NCBI GenBank assembly: GCA_903888655.1
Contig: CAISUR010000396.1
Coordinates: 1 to 5,577 of the forward strand
Length of the DNA: 5,577 bases
Source: an uncultured Bacteroidota bacterium
GTDB lineage: Bacteria > Bacteroidota > Bacteroidia > Flavobacteriales > Flavobacteriaceae
Direction: 5' to 3'
Shown: piece after piece, positions 1-5,577 of the stretch
Layout of the letters: each line of letters opens with the position of its first letter
Position numbering within the stretch: the stretch's first letter is position 1
The notes under the pieces: model-generated
What the model was told of the DNA's origin: nothing
Database searches by the model: none
The model's input: only the letters and a program-made list of their open reading frames with translations
Made by a program: the position numbers and the translations under genes

Positions 1-233
1 AAACCAAAACAATTTCTTCTGGTTTAGATTTTAATGAACAAAAAGAGTTCAACAAAATTGAGAAAGAAATCAAAGATTTAGAATATCAAAAGAAACAAAT
101 CGAGCAATTATTCTCTGACGGAAAAGTGGCGGATAAGGAAATTGAAACGAAAGCCAACGAATTACAGAAAATAATTCAAACTATGGAAGAAAAAGAGGAA
201 CGGTGGTTTGAACTTTCTTCTAAAATGGAATAA
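1..233 (+). CDS. ABC-F family ATPase, C-terminal coiled-coil end (partial, Uup-like)
   Basis: The frame is open from the left edge (first full codon at 3) to TAA at 231-233, giving 76 residues. Visible residues are very rich in Lys, Glu and Gln and read as a helical coiled coil: a Leu-Asp-Phe-Asn-Glu-Gln-Lys-Glu-Phe opening, then a Leu-Glu...Lys-Lys-Gln-Ile-Glu helix, a short Asp-Gly-Lys turn, a second charged helix, and the ending ERWFELSSKME. This matches the C-terminal domain I know from Uup-type ABC-F proteins of Bacteroidota, where two antiparallel helices follow the second ATPase domain and end in a Arg-Trp-x-Glu-Leu motif. ABC-F proteins are soluble cytoplasmic twin-ATPase proteins acting on ribosomes; the Uup C-terminal domain has been reported to bind nucleic acid. 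The ATPase domains lie outside the window, so the assignment rests on the tail alone. Another coiled-coil protein is possible but less likely. The methyltransferase starts 73 bp downstream on the same strand. Confidence 0.72.
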   Translation, partial: TKTISSGLDFNEQKEFNKIEKEIKDLEYQKKQIEQLFSDGKVADKEIETKANELQKIIQTMEEKEERWFELSSKME

Positions 234-237
234 TTTG

Positions 238-301
238 AGTGACAAGTAAAGAGTAATTAGTGAATAGCTGGCTAATTACTAGTCACTTTTCACTAATCAC
301 T
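238..301. repeat. Imperfect palindrome built of AGTRANN heptanucleotide repeats
   Basis: The plus strand reads four 7-bp units in the left arm: AGTGACA (238-244), AGTAAAG (245-251), AGTAATT (252-258) and AGTGAAT (259-265). The minus strand read back from 301 gives AGTGATT, AGTGAAA, AGTGACT and AGTAATT (to 274). The arms mirror each other about the point between 269 and 270, with 23 of 32 positions complementary and several of the rest G-T wobbles. The RNA could therefore fold into a long imperfect hairpin between the ABC-F stop and the methyltransferase start. There is no T-run after it, so it is not a typical terminator. It may be a dispersed intergenic repeat. Function is unknown. Confidence 0.75.
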
Positions 302-306
302 AAAGC

Positions 307-1092
307 ATGCTCTTTCAAATAAAATCATACATCAACTTCCTTTGGCACTCCAAGAATCAACACGGAGTGCATTCGCCGTTTGTGTTTGATTTGGTAACAA
401 AATGTTTCTATGATACCAAAAACTATTCTGAATATTTCCCTTTAAAAGACTATCGAAATTTGCTTTTGCAAAACAAAAACAGTATTGAAGTTACTGATTT
501 TGGTGCGGGTTCCAGAGTTTTTAAAAGCAACACTCGAGCGATAAATGAAATTGCTAAAAACGCCGGAATTTCAAGCAAAAGAGCTGAATTATTATGCCGA
601 ATTGTCAATTATTTTCAACCATCAACCATTCTTGAAATTGGCACATCTTTAGGTCTAGCAACATCTGCGCTATCGCAAGGAGCCAAAGAAGCAAAAATTA
701 CTACTATAGAAGGTTGTCCAAATACCATGGCAATTGCAAAAGAAATGTTTCAAGTTTCAAGTTTCAAGTTTCAAAATATAGATTTTATTACAAGTGAATT
801 TTCAACATACCTCACTTCCCACAACCCACAACCCACGAACTATAACCTAATCTACTTCGACGGCAATCACTCTAAAAAAGCGACTTTGGAGTATTTCGAA
901 CTATTACTTCCAACCTTTACCAATGATTCGGTTTGGATTTTTGACGATATTCACTGGAGTGCCGACATGGAAGTCGCATGGGAATACATTAGAAATCATC
1001 CAAAAGTTACCGTTACCATTGACACGTTTCAATGGGGAATCGTTTTTTTTAGAAGCGAACAAGAAAAAGAACATTTTGTGATTCGAGTGTAA
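307..1092 (+). CDS. Class I SAM-dependent methyltransferase (O-methyltransferase-like)
   Basis: The product has 261 residues and is probably cytoplasmic, with no signal peptide or membrane segment. The Rossmann-type SAM-binding core is visible. Motif I is ILEIGTSLGLAT at residues 108-119. The strand-2 acidic residue is E135 in TTIEG. The strand-4 segment LIYFDGNH is at 181-188, and IFDDIHW at 211-217 supplies further acidic and histidine residues, as in catechol-O-methyltransferase-like folds (Methyltransf_24 type). An N-terminal HGVHSPFVFDLV block (19-30) and the C-terminal TIDTFQWGIVFFR are features I associate with a Bacteroidota-specific group of these enzymes. The methyl acceptor cannot be read from the sequence. 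The ATG at 307 has no Shine-Dalgarno but starts a well-conserved N-terminus, so the start is likely correct. Two heptanucleotide tandem repeats lie inside the gene and encode residues 148-157 and 171-178, both in probable loops between core strands. The gene may be co-transcribed with the ABC-F gene and ends 54 bp before a strong hairpin. Confidence 0.88.
   Translation: MLFQIKSYINFLWHSKNQHGVHSPFVFDLVTKCFYDTKNYSEYFPLKDYRNLLLQNKNSIEVTDFGAGSRVFKSNTRAINEIAKNAGISSKRAELLCRIVNYFQPSTILEIGTSLGLATSALSQGAKEAKITTIEGCPNTMAIAKEMFQVSSFKFQNIDFITSEFSTYLTSHNPQPTNYNLIYFDGNHSKKATLEYFELLLPTFTNDSVWIFDDIHWSADMEVAWEYIRNHPKVTVTIDTFQWGIVFFRSEQEKEHFVIRV
748..775 (+). repeat. In-frame heptanucleotide tandem repeat TTTCAAG x4
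   Basis: Three exact TTTCAAG units (748-754, 755-761, 762-768) are followed by a fourth with one change, TTTCAAA (769-775). The array sits within the methyltransferase and encodes FQVSSFKFQ at residues 148-156, between the strand-2 acidic region and the strand-4 DGNH region. Because seven is not a multiple of three, successive units are read in different frames and give a non-repetitive peptide. Gain or loss of one unit would shift the frame. Confidence 0.85.
818..838 (+). repeat. In-frame heptanucleotide tandem repeat CCCACAA x3
   Basis: Two exact CCCACAA units (818-824, 825-831) are followed by CCCACGA (832-838). The tract encodes the polar, proline-rich stretch SHNPQPTN at residues 171-178, just before the conserved NLIYFDGNH strand of the methyltransferase. 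Its C-rich composition stands out from the AT-rich surroundings. The length is short, so chance is not excluded, but it lies only 42 bp after another 7-bp array. Confidence 0.6.
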
Positions 1093-1146
1093 CATACCTA
1101 TTCTTTACTTAGCAATTATTATTGAATTAGCAGTTTCATAAAGTTA

Positions 1147-1174
1147 AAAAAGTCTTGATTACTCAAGACTTTTT
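1147..1174. terminator. Bidirectional intrinsic terminator hairpin between convergent genes
   Basis: A perfect 12-bp stem (1147-1158 pairing with 1163-1174) encloses a 4-nt loop TTAC. The core AGTCTTGA/TCAAGACT is flanked by A on the left and T on the right, so both RNA strands carry a U-run at the 3' side of the stem. It lies 54 bp after the methyltransferase stop and 58 bp beyond the amylase stop on the other strand. Its symmetry and position between convergent genes suggest it serves both. The remainder of 1093-1232 shows only AT-rich spacer. Confidence 0.88.
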
Positions 1175-1232
1175 CAATAATAAAAATTTATTTAAAACAT
1201 GATTAACCTTCTAATTTAAGACAGACTATTTA

Positions 1233-3116
1233 TTAGTACGAAAGATCTTTAAATTTAAAGATAAAACTTTCACTTCCTTTAATAGTCACTTTTATGATGC
1301 CTACTCCATGGGCAATTTTCAGCGTTGTCGCGGTTCCATAAAGTTGGTCTTTTATAGGATAAACACCATCTTTTAAATGCCAAGCGTTTACTATATCGCC
1401 TGGCAACTTTAAATCGAATGTACTAGTATGGTTCGGGTCAAAATTGTTTACGATAATAAGTTTTTCATTATCTGACCAACGCACATAGGAATAAATTTTC
1501 TCATCATAGTTGGCTGTTTCATGTCGGTTAACCGTTTGAATCTCTTGAAATTTACCCATTAAAGCATCACTAGTAATTGTAAAATTCAATAATCGTTTGT
1601 AAAAATCTCTTAAGTCTTTTTCGCTTTGCGATAATTGTCCTCCATCAAATTTACCTCCGTTCATCCAACGTTGATGATTTGGTACACCAATATAATCAAA
1701 GATAGAGGTTCTAGAACGGGTGCCGAAACCTCCATTTTCATTTCCTGCCTCACCCACTTCTTGTCCGAAATAAATCATGGTTGGTGACGAACTAATTGTT
1801 GCTGAAACCACCATTAAAGGTTTTCCTTTTTCTCCACTACCTGCAAACTCAGGACTAGCCAAACGTTGTTCGTCATGATTATCCAAAAAGTGAATCATAT
1901 GATGTTCAATATCAGCCATACGATGTTGAATATCTGAAAGTCCGTCTGGTGTTGTTTTGTTCTGAATTACCGCTTTCAGATGATCATAGGTTTCTACTTT
2001 ATCATACAAATAATCCATTTTACCCAGATTGATGTAGTTTCTATATTCGTTTGGATTATAAACCTCTGCCAATAAAAAAGCATCAGGATTTTTCATTTTG
2101 ATGGCTGAATTCATGTAGCTCCAAAATTCATACGGAACCATCTCTGCCATATCATATCGGAAACCATCCACCCCTTTAGCCGTCCAATATAAAGCAATGT
2201 CACGAAATTTAGTCCAGGAACTTGGCACCGATTTATCTTTCCAAAATTCGAAGTGTTCGCGATATGATTTTTTATCAAAACCTTCAGGTAATTCTGGAAA
2301 ATCTTTCGAACCATCAGGACGAATTCCGTAATTTACTTTTACAGTTTCATACCAATCATTAATGTCTGGTTTTGCCATACGCGAACCATTTCCTGTCCAT
2401 TTCGCTGGATTTTCATCAAAAGTCCCATCAATCATTGGATTCTTTTCTCCATTCAAAGGTTTATAAGAATCTGATGTTGGCACTTGAAAGTGCTGTCCCG
2501 GAATATAATAGAAGTTATTATTACGAGCGTATTCGACATGGGTATTATCATCTGCGCCAAAGTCACGAACACCCGGAGGATTTGAAAGACTTACATATTT
2601 ACGAGCAATATGATTGGGAACGATATCAATGATAACTTTTAATCCATTTTTATGGGTACGAGCAATTAAAGCTTCAAACTCTTCCAATCGTTTGGCTGGA
2701 TCTACTGCCAAATCTGGGTTTACATTATAATAATCTTTAACAGCATAAGGCGAACCCGCACGTCCCTTAACCACTTCTGGATCATCATTAGAAATGCCAT
2801 ATTTGGTATAATCTCGAACTAAAGCGTGATGCGGAACTCCCGTGTACCAAATGTAATTCACACCTAATTTTTTGATTTCTTGCAAAGCCTTGTCCGTAAA
2901 GTCATTAAACTTACCCACTCCGTTCTCTTCGATCGTTCCCCACGGTTTGTTGGTGGTATTTTTATTTCCAAATAATCGAGTAAAAACTTGATAGACTACT
3001 TTTTTCTTTTCCACGACGGTCACATTTTTAATTTTGGCATTAGACTTTGTTTTTTTTATTTGTGCGTTTCCAATCATCGAAAACGTAAATAAAGCAAGTA
3101 ATAGAACTTTTTTCAT
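1233..3116 (-). CDS. Secreted GH13 alpha-amylase-family glycosyl hydrolase
   Basis: The 627-residue product starts with a Sec signal peptide (MKKVLLLALFTFSMIGNAQ, cleavage probably near residue 18-19). There is no lipobox Cys, so it is probably periplasmic or released rather than lipid-anchored. The GH13 barrel has all four classic regions: I, DIVPNH at 164-169; II, GFRYDMAEM at 318-326 with nucleophile D322; III, LLAEVY at 348-353 with acid/base E351; IV, FLDNHDEQR at 410-418 with transition-state stabiliser D415. Residues 170-310 form a long insert between regions I and II, where domain B lies in this family. About 520-627 look like the C-terminal beta-sandwich. Expected chemistry is retaining hydrolysis of alpha-1,4-glucans; subfamily and exact specificity are not readable. 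No type IX secretion C-terminal domain is evident. The gene stands alone, with no SusC/SusD or maltose genes adjacent. The start is fixed by the signal peptide. The gene is divergent from the aminotransferase. Confidence 0.92.
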   Translation of the reverse strand: MKKVLLLALFTFSMIGNAQIKKTKSNAKIKNVTVVEKKKVVYQVFTRLFGNKNTTNKPWGTIEENGVGKFNDFTDKALQEIKKLGVNYIWYTGVPHHALVRDYTKYGISNDDPEVVKGRAGSPYAVKDYYNVNPDLAVDPAKRLEEFEALIARTHKNGLKVIIDIVPNHIARKYVSLSNPPGVRDFGADDNTHVEYARNNNFYYIPGQHFQVPTSDSYKPLNGEKNPMIDGTFDENPAKWTGNGSRMAKPDINDWYETVKVNYGIRPDGSKDFPELPEGFDKKSYREHFEFWKDKSVPSSWTKFRDIALYWTAKGVDGFRYDMAEMVPYEFWSYMNSAIKMKNPDAFLLAEVYNPNEYRNYINLGKMDYLYDKVETYDHLKAVIQNKTTPDGLSDIQHRMADIEHHMIHFLDNHDEQRLASPEFAGSGEKGKPLMVVSATISSSPTMIYFGQEVGEAGNENGGFGTRSRTSIFDYIGVPNHQRWMNGGKFDGGQLSQSEKDLRDFYKRLLNFTITSDALMGKFQEIQTVNRHETANYDEKIYSYVRWSDNEKLIIVNNFDPNHTSTFDLKLPGDIVNAWHLKDGVYPIKDQLYGTATTLKIAHGVGIIKVTIKGSESFIFKFKDLSY

Positions 3117-3143
3117 GATGTTGTTGTTTTAAACATGATGCAA

Positions 3144-3151
3144 CAAATATA
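3144..3151 (-). promoter_or_regulatory. Possible -7 element for the amylase gene
   Basis: On the minus strand the octamer reads TATATTTG, a full match to the Bacteroidota -7 consensus TAnnTTTG. It lies 27 bp before the amylase ATG. No clear TTTG partner is seen 17-23 bp further upstream, so the match is only half of a promoter and could be chance in AT-rich DNA. If it is used, the leader would be only about 20 nt. Confidence 0.35.
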
Positions 3152-3200
3152 AATATTTGAATCGCATTTTAAACAGAGAATAAAAAAATCTTAATAATCC

Positions 3201-3229
3201 TTTGAGTTGGGTTCTATTTCATAAATTTG
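3201..3229 (+). promoter_or_regulatory. Bacteroidota-type promoter for the aminotransferase
   Basis: TTTG at 3201-3204 (the -33 element) is followed after 17 bp by TAAATTTG at 3222-3229, an exact match to the -7 consensus TAnnTTTG. Both sequence and spacing fit the promoter pattern described for Bacteroides and Flavobacterium. Transcription would start near 3235, leaving a leader of about 95 nt before the ATG at 3331. I see no convincing riboswitch or attenuator hairpin in that leader. The rest of the 214-bp divergent region (3117-3330) is AT-rich with no other gene. Confidence 0.62.
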
Positions 3230-3330
3230 CAAGGGAATTATTTGATAATTTATAATGACTTGAAAACGAAATTTAACCATTACAATGCATATAATATTTT
3301 GCGAATTACCAGCAATTATTTAAACAAACC

Positions 3331-4527
3331 ATGAAAACCGACTTTATAAAATACCAAGCACAAACATCACCCTATCCTCTCGGAATGGAAGTTTCACATG
3401 CTGTTGGTTCTTATATATATGATGTTAATAACAAAAAATACCTCGACTTTGTAGCAGGCGTATCGGCTTGTTCACTTGGACATCAACACCCAAGAGTAAA
3501 TAAAGCCATTAAAGACCAATTAGATAAATATTCACATGTTATGGTTTATGGCGAATATTCGCAAAGTCCCGCCGTGCAATATTGTAAATTATTGGTAGAA
3601 CATTTGCCTCCGACTTTAAATAAAGTCTATTTAGTTAACTCGGGAACCGAAGCTTGCGAAGGTGCTTTAAAGTTAGTAAGAAGAGTTACTGGAAGAAGTC
3701 AACTGATTTCTTGTCACAACGCCTATCATGGCAACACCATGGGATCAATGAGCGTAATGGGATTTGAAGAACGCAAGCAAATTTTTCGTCCTTTAATTCC
3801 CGATGTAGATTTTATTACCTTCAACAATGAAGATGATCTTTTAAAGATTACCACAAAAACAGCTGGTATAATTTTAGAGAGCATTCAAGGTGGTGCCGGA
3901 TTTATACAACCTGAACACGACTTTTTGGCTAAAGTCAAAAAACGTTGTGAAGAAGTAGGAGCGTTAATGATTGTGGACGAGATTCAGCCGGGATTTGGTA
4001 GAACTGGAAAATTATTTGGCTTTGAAAACTATAATGTAATTCCCGATGTGGTTATTATTGGAAAAGGCATGGCAGGTGGAATGCCTGTTGGAGGATTCAT
4101 AGCCCATGAAAAATATATGGACTTGTTGAGTCATGACCCAAAGTTGGGCCATATAACTACTTTTGGCGGACATCCTGTCATAGCGGCAGCTTGTTTAGCA
4201 ACATTACAAGAAGTTTTAGCAAAAGACTACGCAGCGCAATCCATCCAGAAAGAAAAATTATTTCGAACGCTTTTGGTACATCCTTTGATACAAGAAGTCA
4301 GAGGAAAAGGATTAATGCTTGCTGCGATGACTTCAGATGTAGAAATAACCAATCAAGTTATTTTACGGTGTCAAGATAGAGGATTAATATTGTTCTGGTT
4401 ATTATTTGAAGGAAAAGCAATCAGAATTACACCTCCATTGACCATTACAGAAGATGAAATAAGAGAAGGGTGTAAGATTATTATAGAAGTAATGGATGAA
4501 GTTCAAGCTACCTTTACTAATTCATAA
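3331..4527 (+). CDS. Class III PLP-dependent aminotransferase (substrate unassigned)
   Basis: The 398-residue cytoplasmic enzyme has full family length and the class III (acetylornithine/ornithine/GABA aminotransferase) fold-type I landmarks. The phosphate-binding loop is NSGTEACEGA at 103-112. AYHGNTMGS (131-139) is at the cofactor-stacking site. VDEIQPGFGRTGKLFGF is at 215-231, where D216 should bind the pyridine nitrogen. K245 in IIGKGMAGGMPVGGF is the expected Schiff-base lysine. HITTFGGHP (274-282) contributes across the dimer, and R365 in AIRITPP corresponds to the carboxylate-binding arginine of ornithine aminotransferase. ArgD-type enzymes usually have HGRT and TFGGNP; here they are HGNT and TFGGHP. 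I therefore do not call it argD or rocD. I recognise it as the group commonly named 'aspartate aminotransferase family protein' in Flavobacterium, a label that does not establish its substrate. The N-terminus MKTDFIKYQAQTSPYPLGME is typical of this group and supports the start. No arginine- or lysine-pathway gene is adjacent; a TPR gene follows after 103 bp. Confidence 0.92.
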   Translation: MKTDFIKYQAQTSPYPLGMEVSHAVGSYIYDVNNKKYLDFVAGVSACSLGHQHPRVNKAIKDQLDKYSHVMVYGEYSQSPAVQYCKLLVEHLPPTLNKVYLVNSGTEACEGALKLVRRVTGRSQLISCHNAYHGNTMGSMSVMGFEERKQIFRPLIPDVDFITFNNEDDLLKITTKTAGIILESIQGGAGFIQPEHDFLAKVKKRCEEVGALMIVDEIQPGFGRTGKLFGFENYNVIPDVVIIGKGMAGGMPVGGFIAHEKYMDLLSHDPKLGHITTFGGHPVIAAACLATLQEVLAKDYAAQSIQKEKLFRTLLVHPLIQEVRGKGLMLAAMTSDVEITNQVILRCQDRGLILFWLLFEGKAIRITPPLTITEDEIREGCKIIIEVMDEVQATFTNS

Positions 4528-4567
4528 CTGATTTTCTGTTAATTAAATTGTTCAAAACAAAAATCAG
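4528..4567 (+). other. Hairpin directly after the aminotransferase stop, weak terminator or processing site
   Basis: CTGATTTT (4528-4535) pairs with AAAATCAG (4560-4567). After a bulged C at 4536, TGTT (4537-4540) pairs with AACA (4556-4559), leaving a 15-nt loop. The stem begins at the first base after the stop codon. No T-run follows (the next bases are AATTCTTCG), and the stem is AT-rich, so full termination is doubtful. It may allow partial read-through into the TPR gene or protect a 3' end. The rest of the gap to 4630 contains a 10-bp perfect palindrome, GTTTATAAAC (4576-4585), and only a one-off match to a -7 element (TATGTTTA, 4605-4612). Confidence 0.35.
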
Positions 4568-4630
4568 AATTCTTCGTTTATAAACAAGAGTTAACTACTT
4601 TTATTATGTTTAATTTTAAACAAAAAAGCT

Positions 4631-5577
4631 ATGTATTTAGATCACGAAGAAGAAGACTACAATTTATCTTTATCGAAGTTTGAATCGATGTTGAAAACCA
4701 ATAAAGTTTTCTTTTTTGATTCGGAGGAATTTGAAGAAATTATTCTTCATTACTTAGATATGGGCAAGGCTAATTTAGCCAAAAAAGCTTTAAAATTAGG
4801 TTTAGAACAACATCCAAAATCTACAGGGTTAAAGTTGGTTCAAATTGAAATGTTGGTCTATGACGACAAATTAGACATAGCTGAAAAAATGCTGAATGAA
4901 TTATATGCTATCGAGCCAACAAATGAAGAAATATTCATCCAAAAAGCTAACATTTATTCGAAAAGAGATAATCACGAAAAAGCAGTGGAGTTGTTGGAAG
5001 AGGCTTTGAAATTCACCGAAGACTTTAGCGATGTTTACAACTTGATTGGCATGGAATATCTTTTTATGGATAATTTAGAAAAAGCAAAAGAGAACTTTAC
5101 AAAATGTCTTGAAGAGGAAATTGAAGATCAAACAGCACTGTACAATGTGGTGTATTGCTATGAATTTTTAGATCAAAATAAAGAAGCAATTGAATTTCTT
5201 AAAAAATATATCGACAAAAATCCCTACAGCGAAATTGCTTGGCATCAACAAGGACGATTGTATTATGGTTTAAAAGAATACGAAAATGCAGTTCGAGCAT
5301 TTGAATTTGCTACCTATATTGACGACGAATTCATTGGTGCTTTTATGGAAAATGGAAAAGCATTAGAACGCTTAAAACGCTATGAAGAAGCCATTGAAAA
5401 TTTCCAAAAAACAATTGAATTAGAAGATCCGACTTCCTATGCTTTATTGCGAATAGGTAAATGTCATGAAAAATTAGGAAACAAAGCCGAAGCTTTAAAA
5501 TATTTTAATCAAACCGTTCATGAAGATCCGCTTTTAGATAAAGGATGGATTGCCATAACTGATTTTTATGTCCGTCA
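4631..5577 (+). CDS. Tetratricopeptide repeat protein (partial, runs off the right edge)
   Basis: An ATG at 4631 opens a frame with no stop through the window end, giving 315 codons plus two bases. After an acidic N-terminus (MYLDHEEEDYN) the protein is a continuous row of 32-36-residue helix-turn-helix units at roughly 31-62, 64-96, 98-130, 132-166, 167-198, 200-232, 234-266 and 268-300, with a ninth beginning at 301. TPR consensus positions are clear in units such as AIYS-type small/Tyr patterns, 'YEEAIENFQKTIELED' (251-266) and 'KAEALKYFNQTVHEDP' (285-300). There is no signal peptide or transmembrane segment in the visible part, so a cytoplasmic protein-interaction scaffold is likely. Partner and role are unknown. 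The gene follows the aminotransferase on the same strand and may be co-transcribed. The start is preceded by an A-rich leader (AAACAAAAAAGCT) and no Shine-Dalgarno, as in the neighbouring genes. Confidence 0.88.
   Translation, partial: MYLDHEEEDYNLSLSKFESMLKTNKVFFFDSEEFEEIILHYLDMGKANLAKKALKLGLEQHPKSTGLKLVQIEMLVYDDKLDIAEKMLNELYAIEPTNEEIFIQKANIYSKRDNHEKAVELLEEALKFTEDFSDVYNLIGMEYLFMDNLEKAKENFTKCLEEEIEDQTALYNVVYCYEFLDQNKEAIEFLKKYIDKNPYSEIAWHQQGRLYYGLKEYENAVRAFEFATYIDDEFIGAFMENGKALERLKRYEEAIENFQKTIELEDPTSYALLRIGKCHEKLGNKAEALKYFNQTVHEDPLLDKGWIAITDFYVR

Noticed and set aside
238..838. Possible CRISPR array from the clustered repeats
   Set aside because: Units are 7 bp, directly abutting, of three different sequences and without spacers; this is not CRISPR architecture.
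1043..1050. Run of eight T in the methyltransferase, possible slippage site
   Set aside because: It encodes the conserved Val-Phe-Phe near the C-terminus and the frame is intact; T runs of this length are common in AT-rich genomes, so on its own it is weak evidence of phase variation.
904..1095. 63-residue minus-strand reading frame
   Set aside because: Antisense to the conserved C-terminal part of the methyltransferase, with no family resemblance.
2111..2314. 67-residue minus-strand reading frame
   Set aside because: Alternate frame of the GH13 gene across catalytic region II; a shadow of that gene.
2372..2632. 86-residue plus-strand reading frame
   Set aside because: Lies wholly antisense within the well-supported GH13 gene, its Tyr/His-rich sequence has no recognisable domain, and there is no promoter evidence.
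4191..4379. 62-residue plus-strand reading frame
   Set aside because: Out-of-frame within the aminotransferase, which is continuous and conserved there.
4571..4589. Palindrome around GTTTATAAAC in the aminotransferase-TPR gap, possible operator
   Set aside because: The perfect part is only 10 bp of AT-rich sequence, extension needs a bulge, and no second copy or regulator is seen; chance is sufficient.
4605..4612. TATGTTTA as a -7 element for the TPR gene
   Set aside because: It misses the final G of TAnnTTTG, and no TTTG or TTG lies at the right distance upstream, so a separate promoter is not supported.

Overview
The window looks like chromosomal DNA from a Flavobacterium-type bacterium (phylum Bacteroidota). 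It is AT-rich, its genes lack Shine-Dalgarno sequences and have A-rich leaders, one promoter matches the Bacteroidota TTTG / TAnnTTTG pattern, and all five proteins resemble families I know from Flavobacteriaceae. The genus is inferred from remembered protein similarity; no search was run.

Layout. (1) Positions 1-233 hold the C-terminal end of an ABC-F ATPase (Uup-like coiled coil). (2) A 73-bp gap is almost filled by an imperfect palindrome whose arms are heptanucleotide repeats. (3) Positions 307-1092 encode a class I SAM-dependent methyltransferase. Its ORF carries two further heptanucleotide repeats of unrelated sequence. (4) A strong hairpin at 1147-1174 separates this rightward pair from a convergent gene and probably ends transcription in both directions. 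(5) Positions 1233-3116 on the minus strand encode a secreted GH13 alpha-amylase-family hydrolase with all catalytic residues. (6) A 214-bp divergent region (3117-3330) holds a good rightward promoter and a weaker leftward one. (7) Positions 3331-4527 encode a class III PLP-dependent aminotransferase. (8) Positions 4631-5577 encode a TPR-repeat protein that runs off the right edge.

How they work together. I see no single pathway. The amylase acts on alpha-glucans outside the cytoplasm, but no SusC/SusD, transporter or maltose-metabolism gene is visible beside it. The aminotransferase and TPR gene are co-oriented, 103 bp apart, and may be co-transcribed. The ABC-F gene and methyltransferase may form another transcript.

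No new defence system, mobile element, CRISPR array or RNA gene is visible. The most unusual feature is the cluster of three different 7-bp repeat families within about 600 bp (238-838), two of them inside an intact reading frame where a one-unit change would shift the frame.
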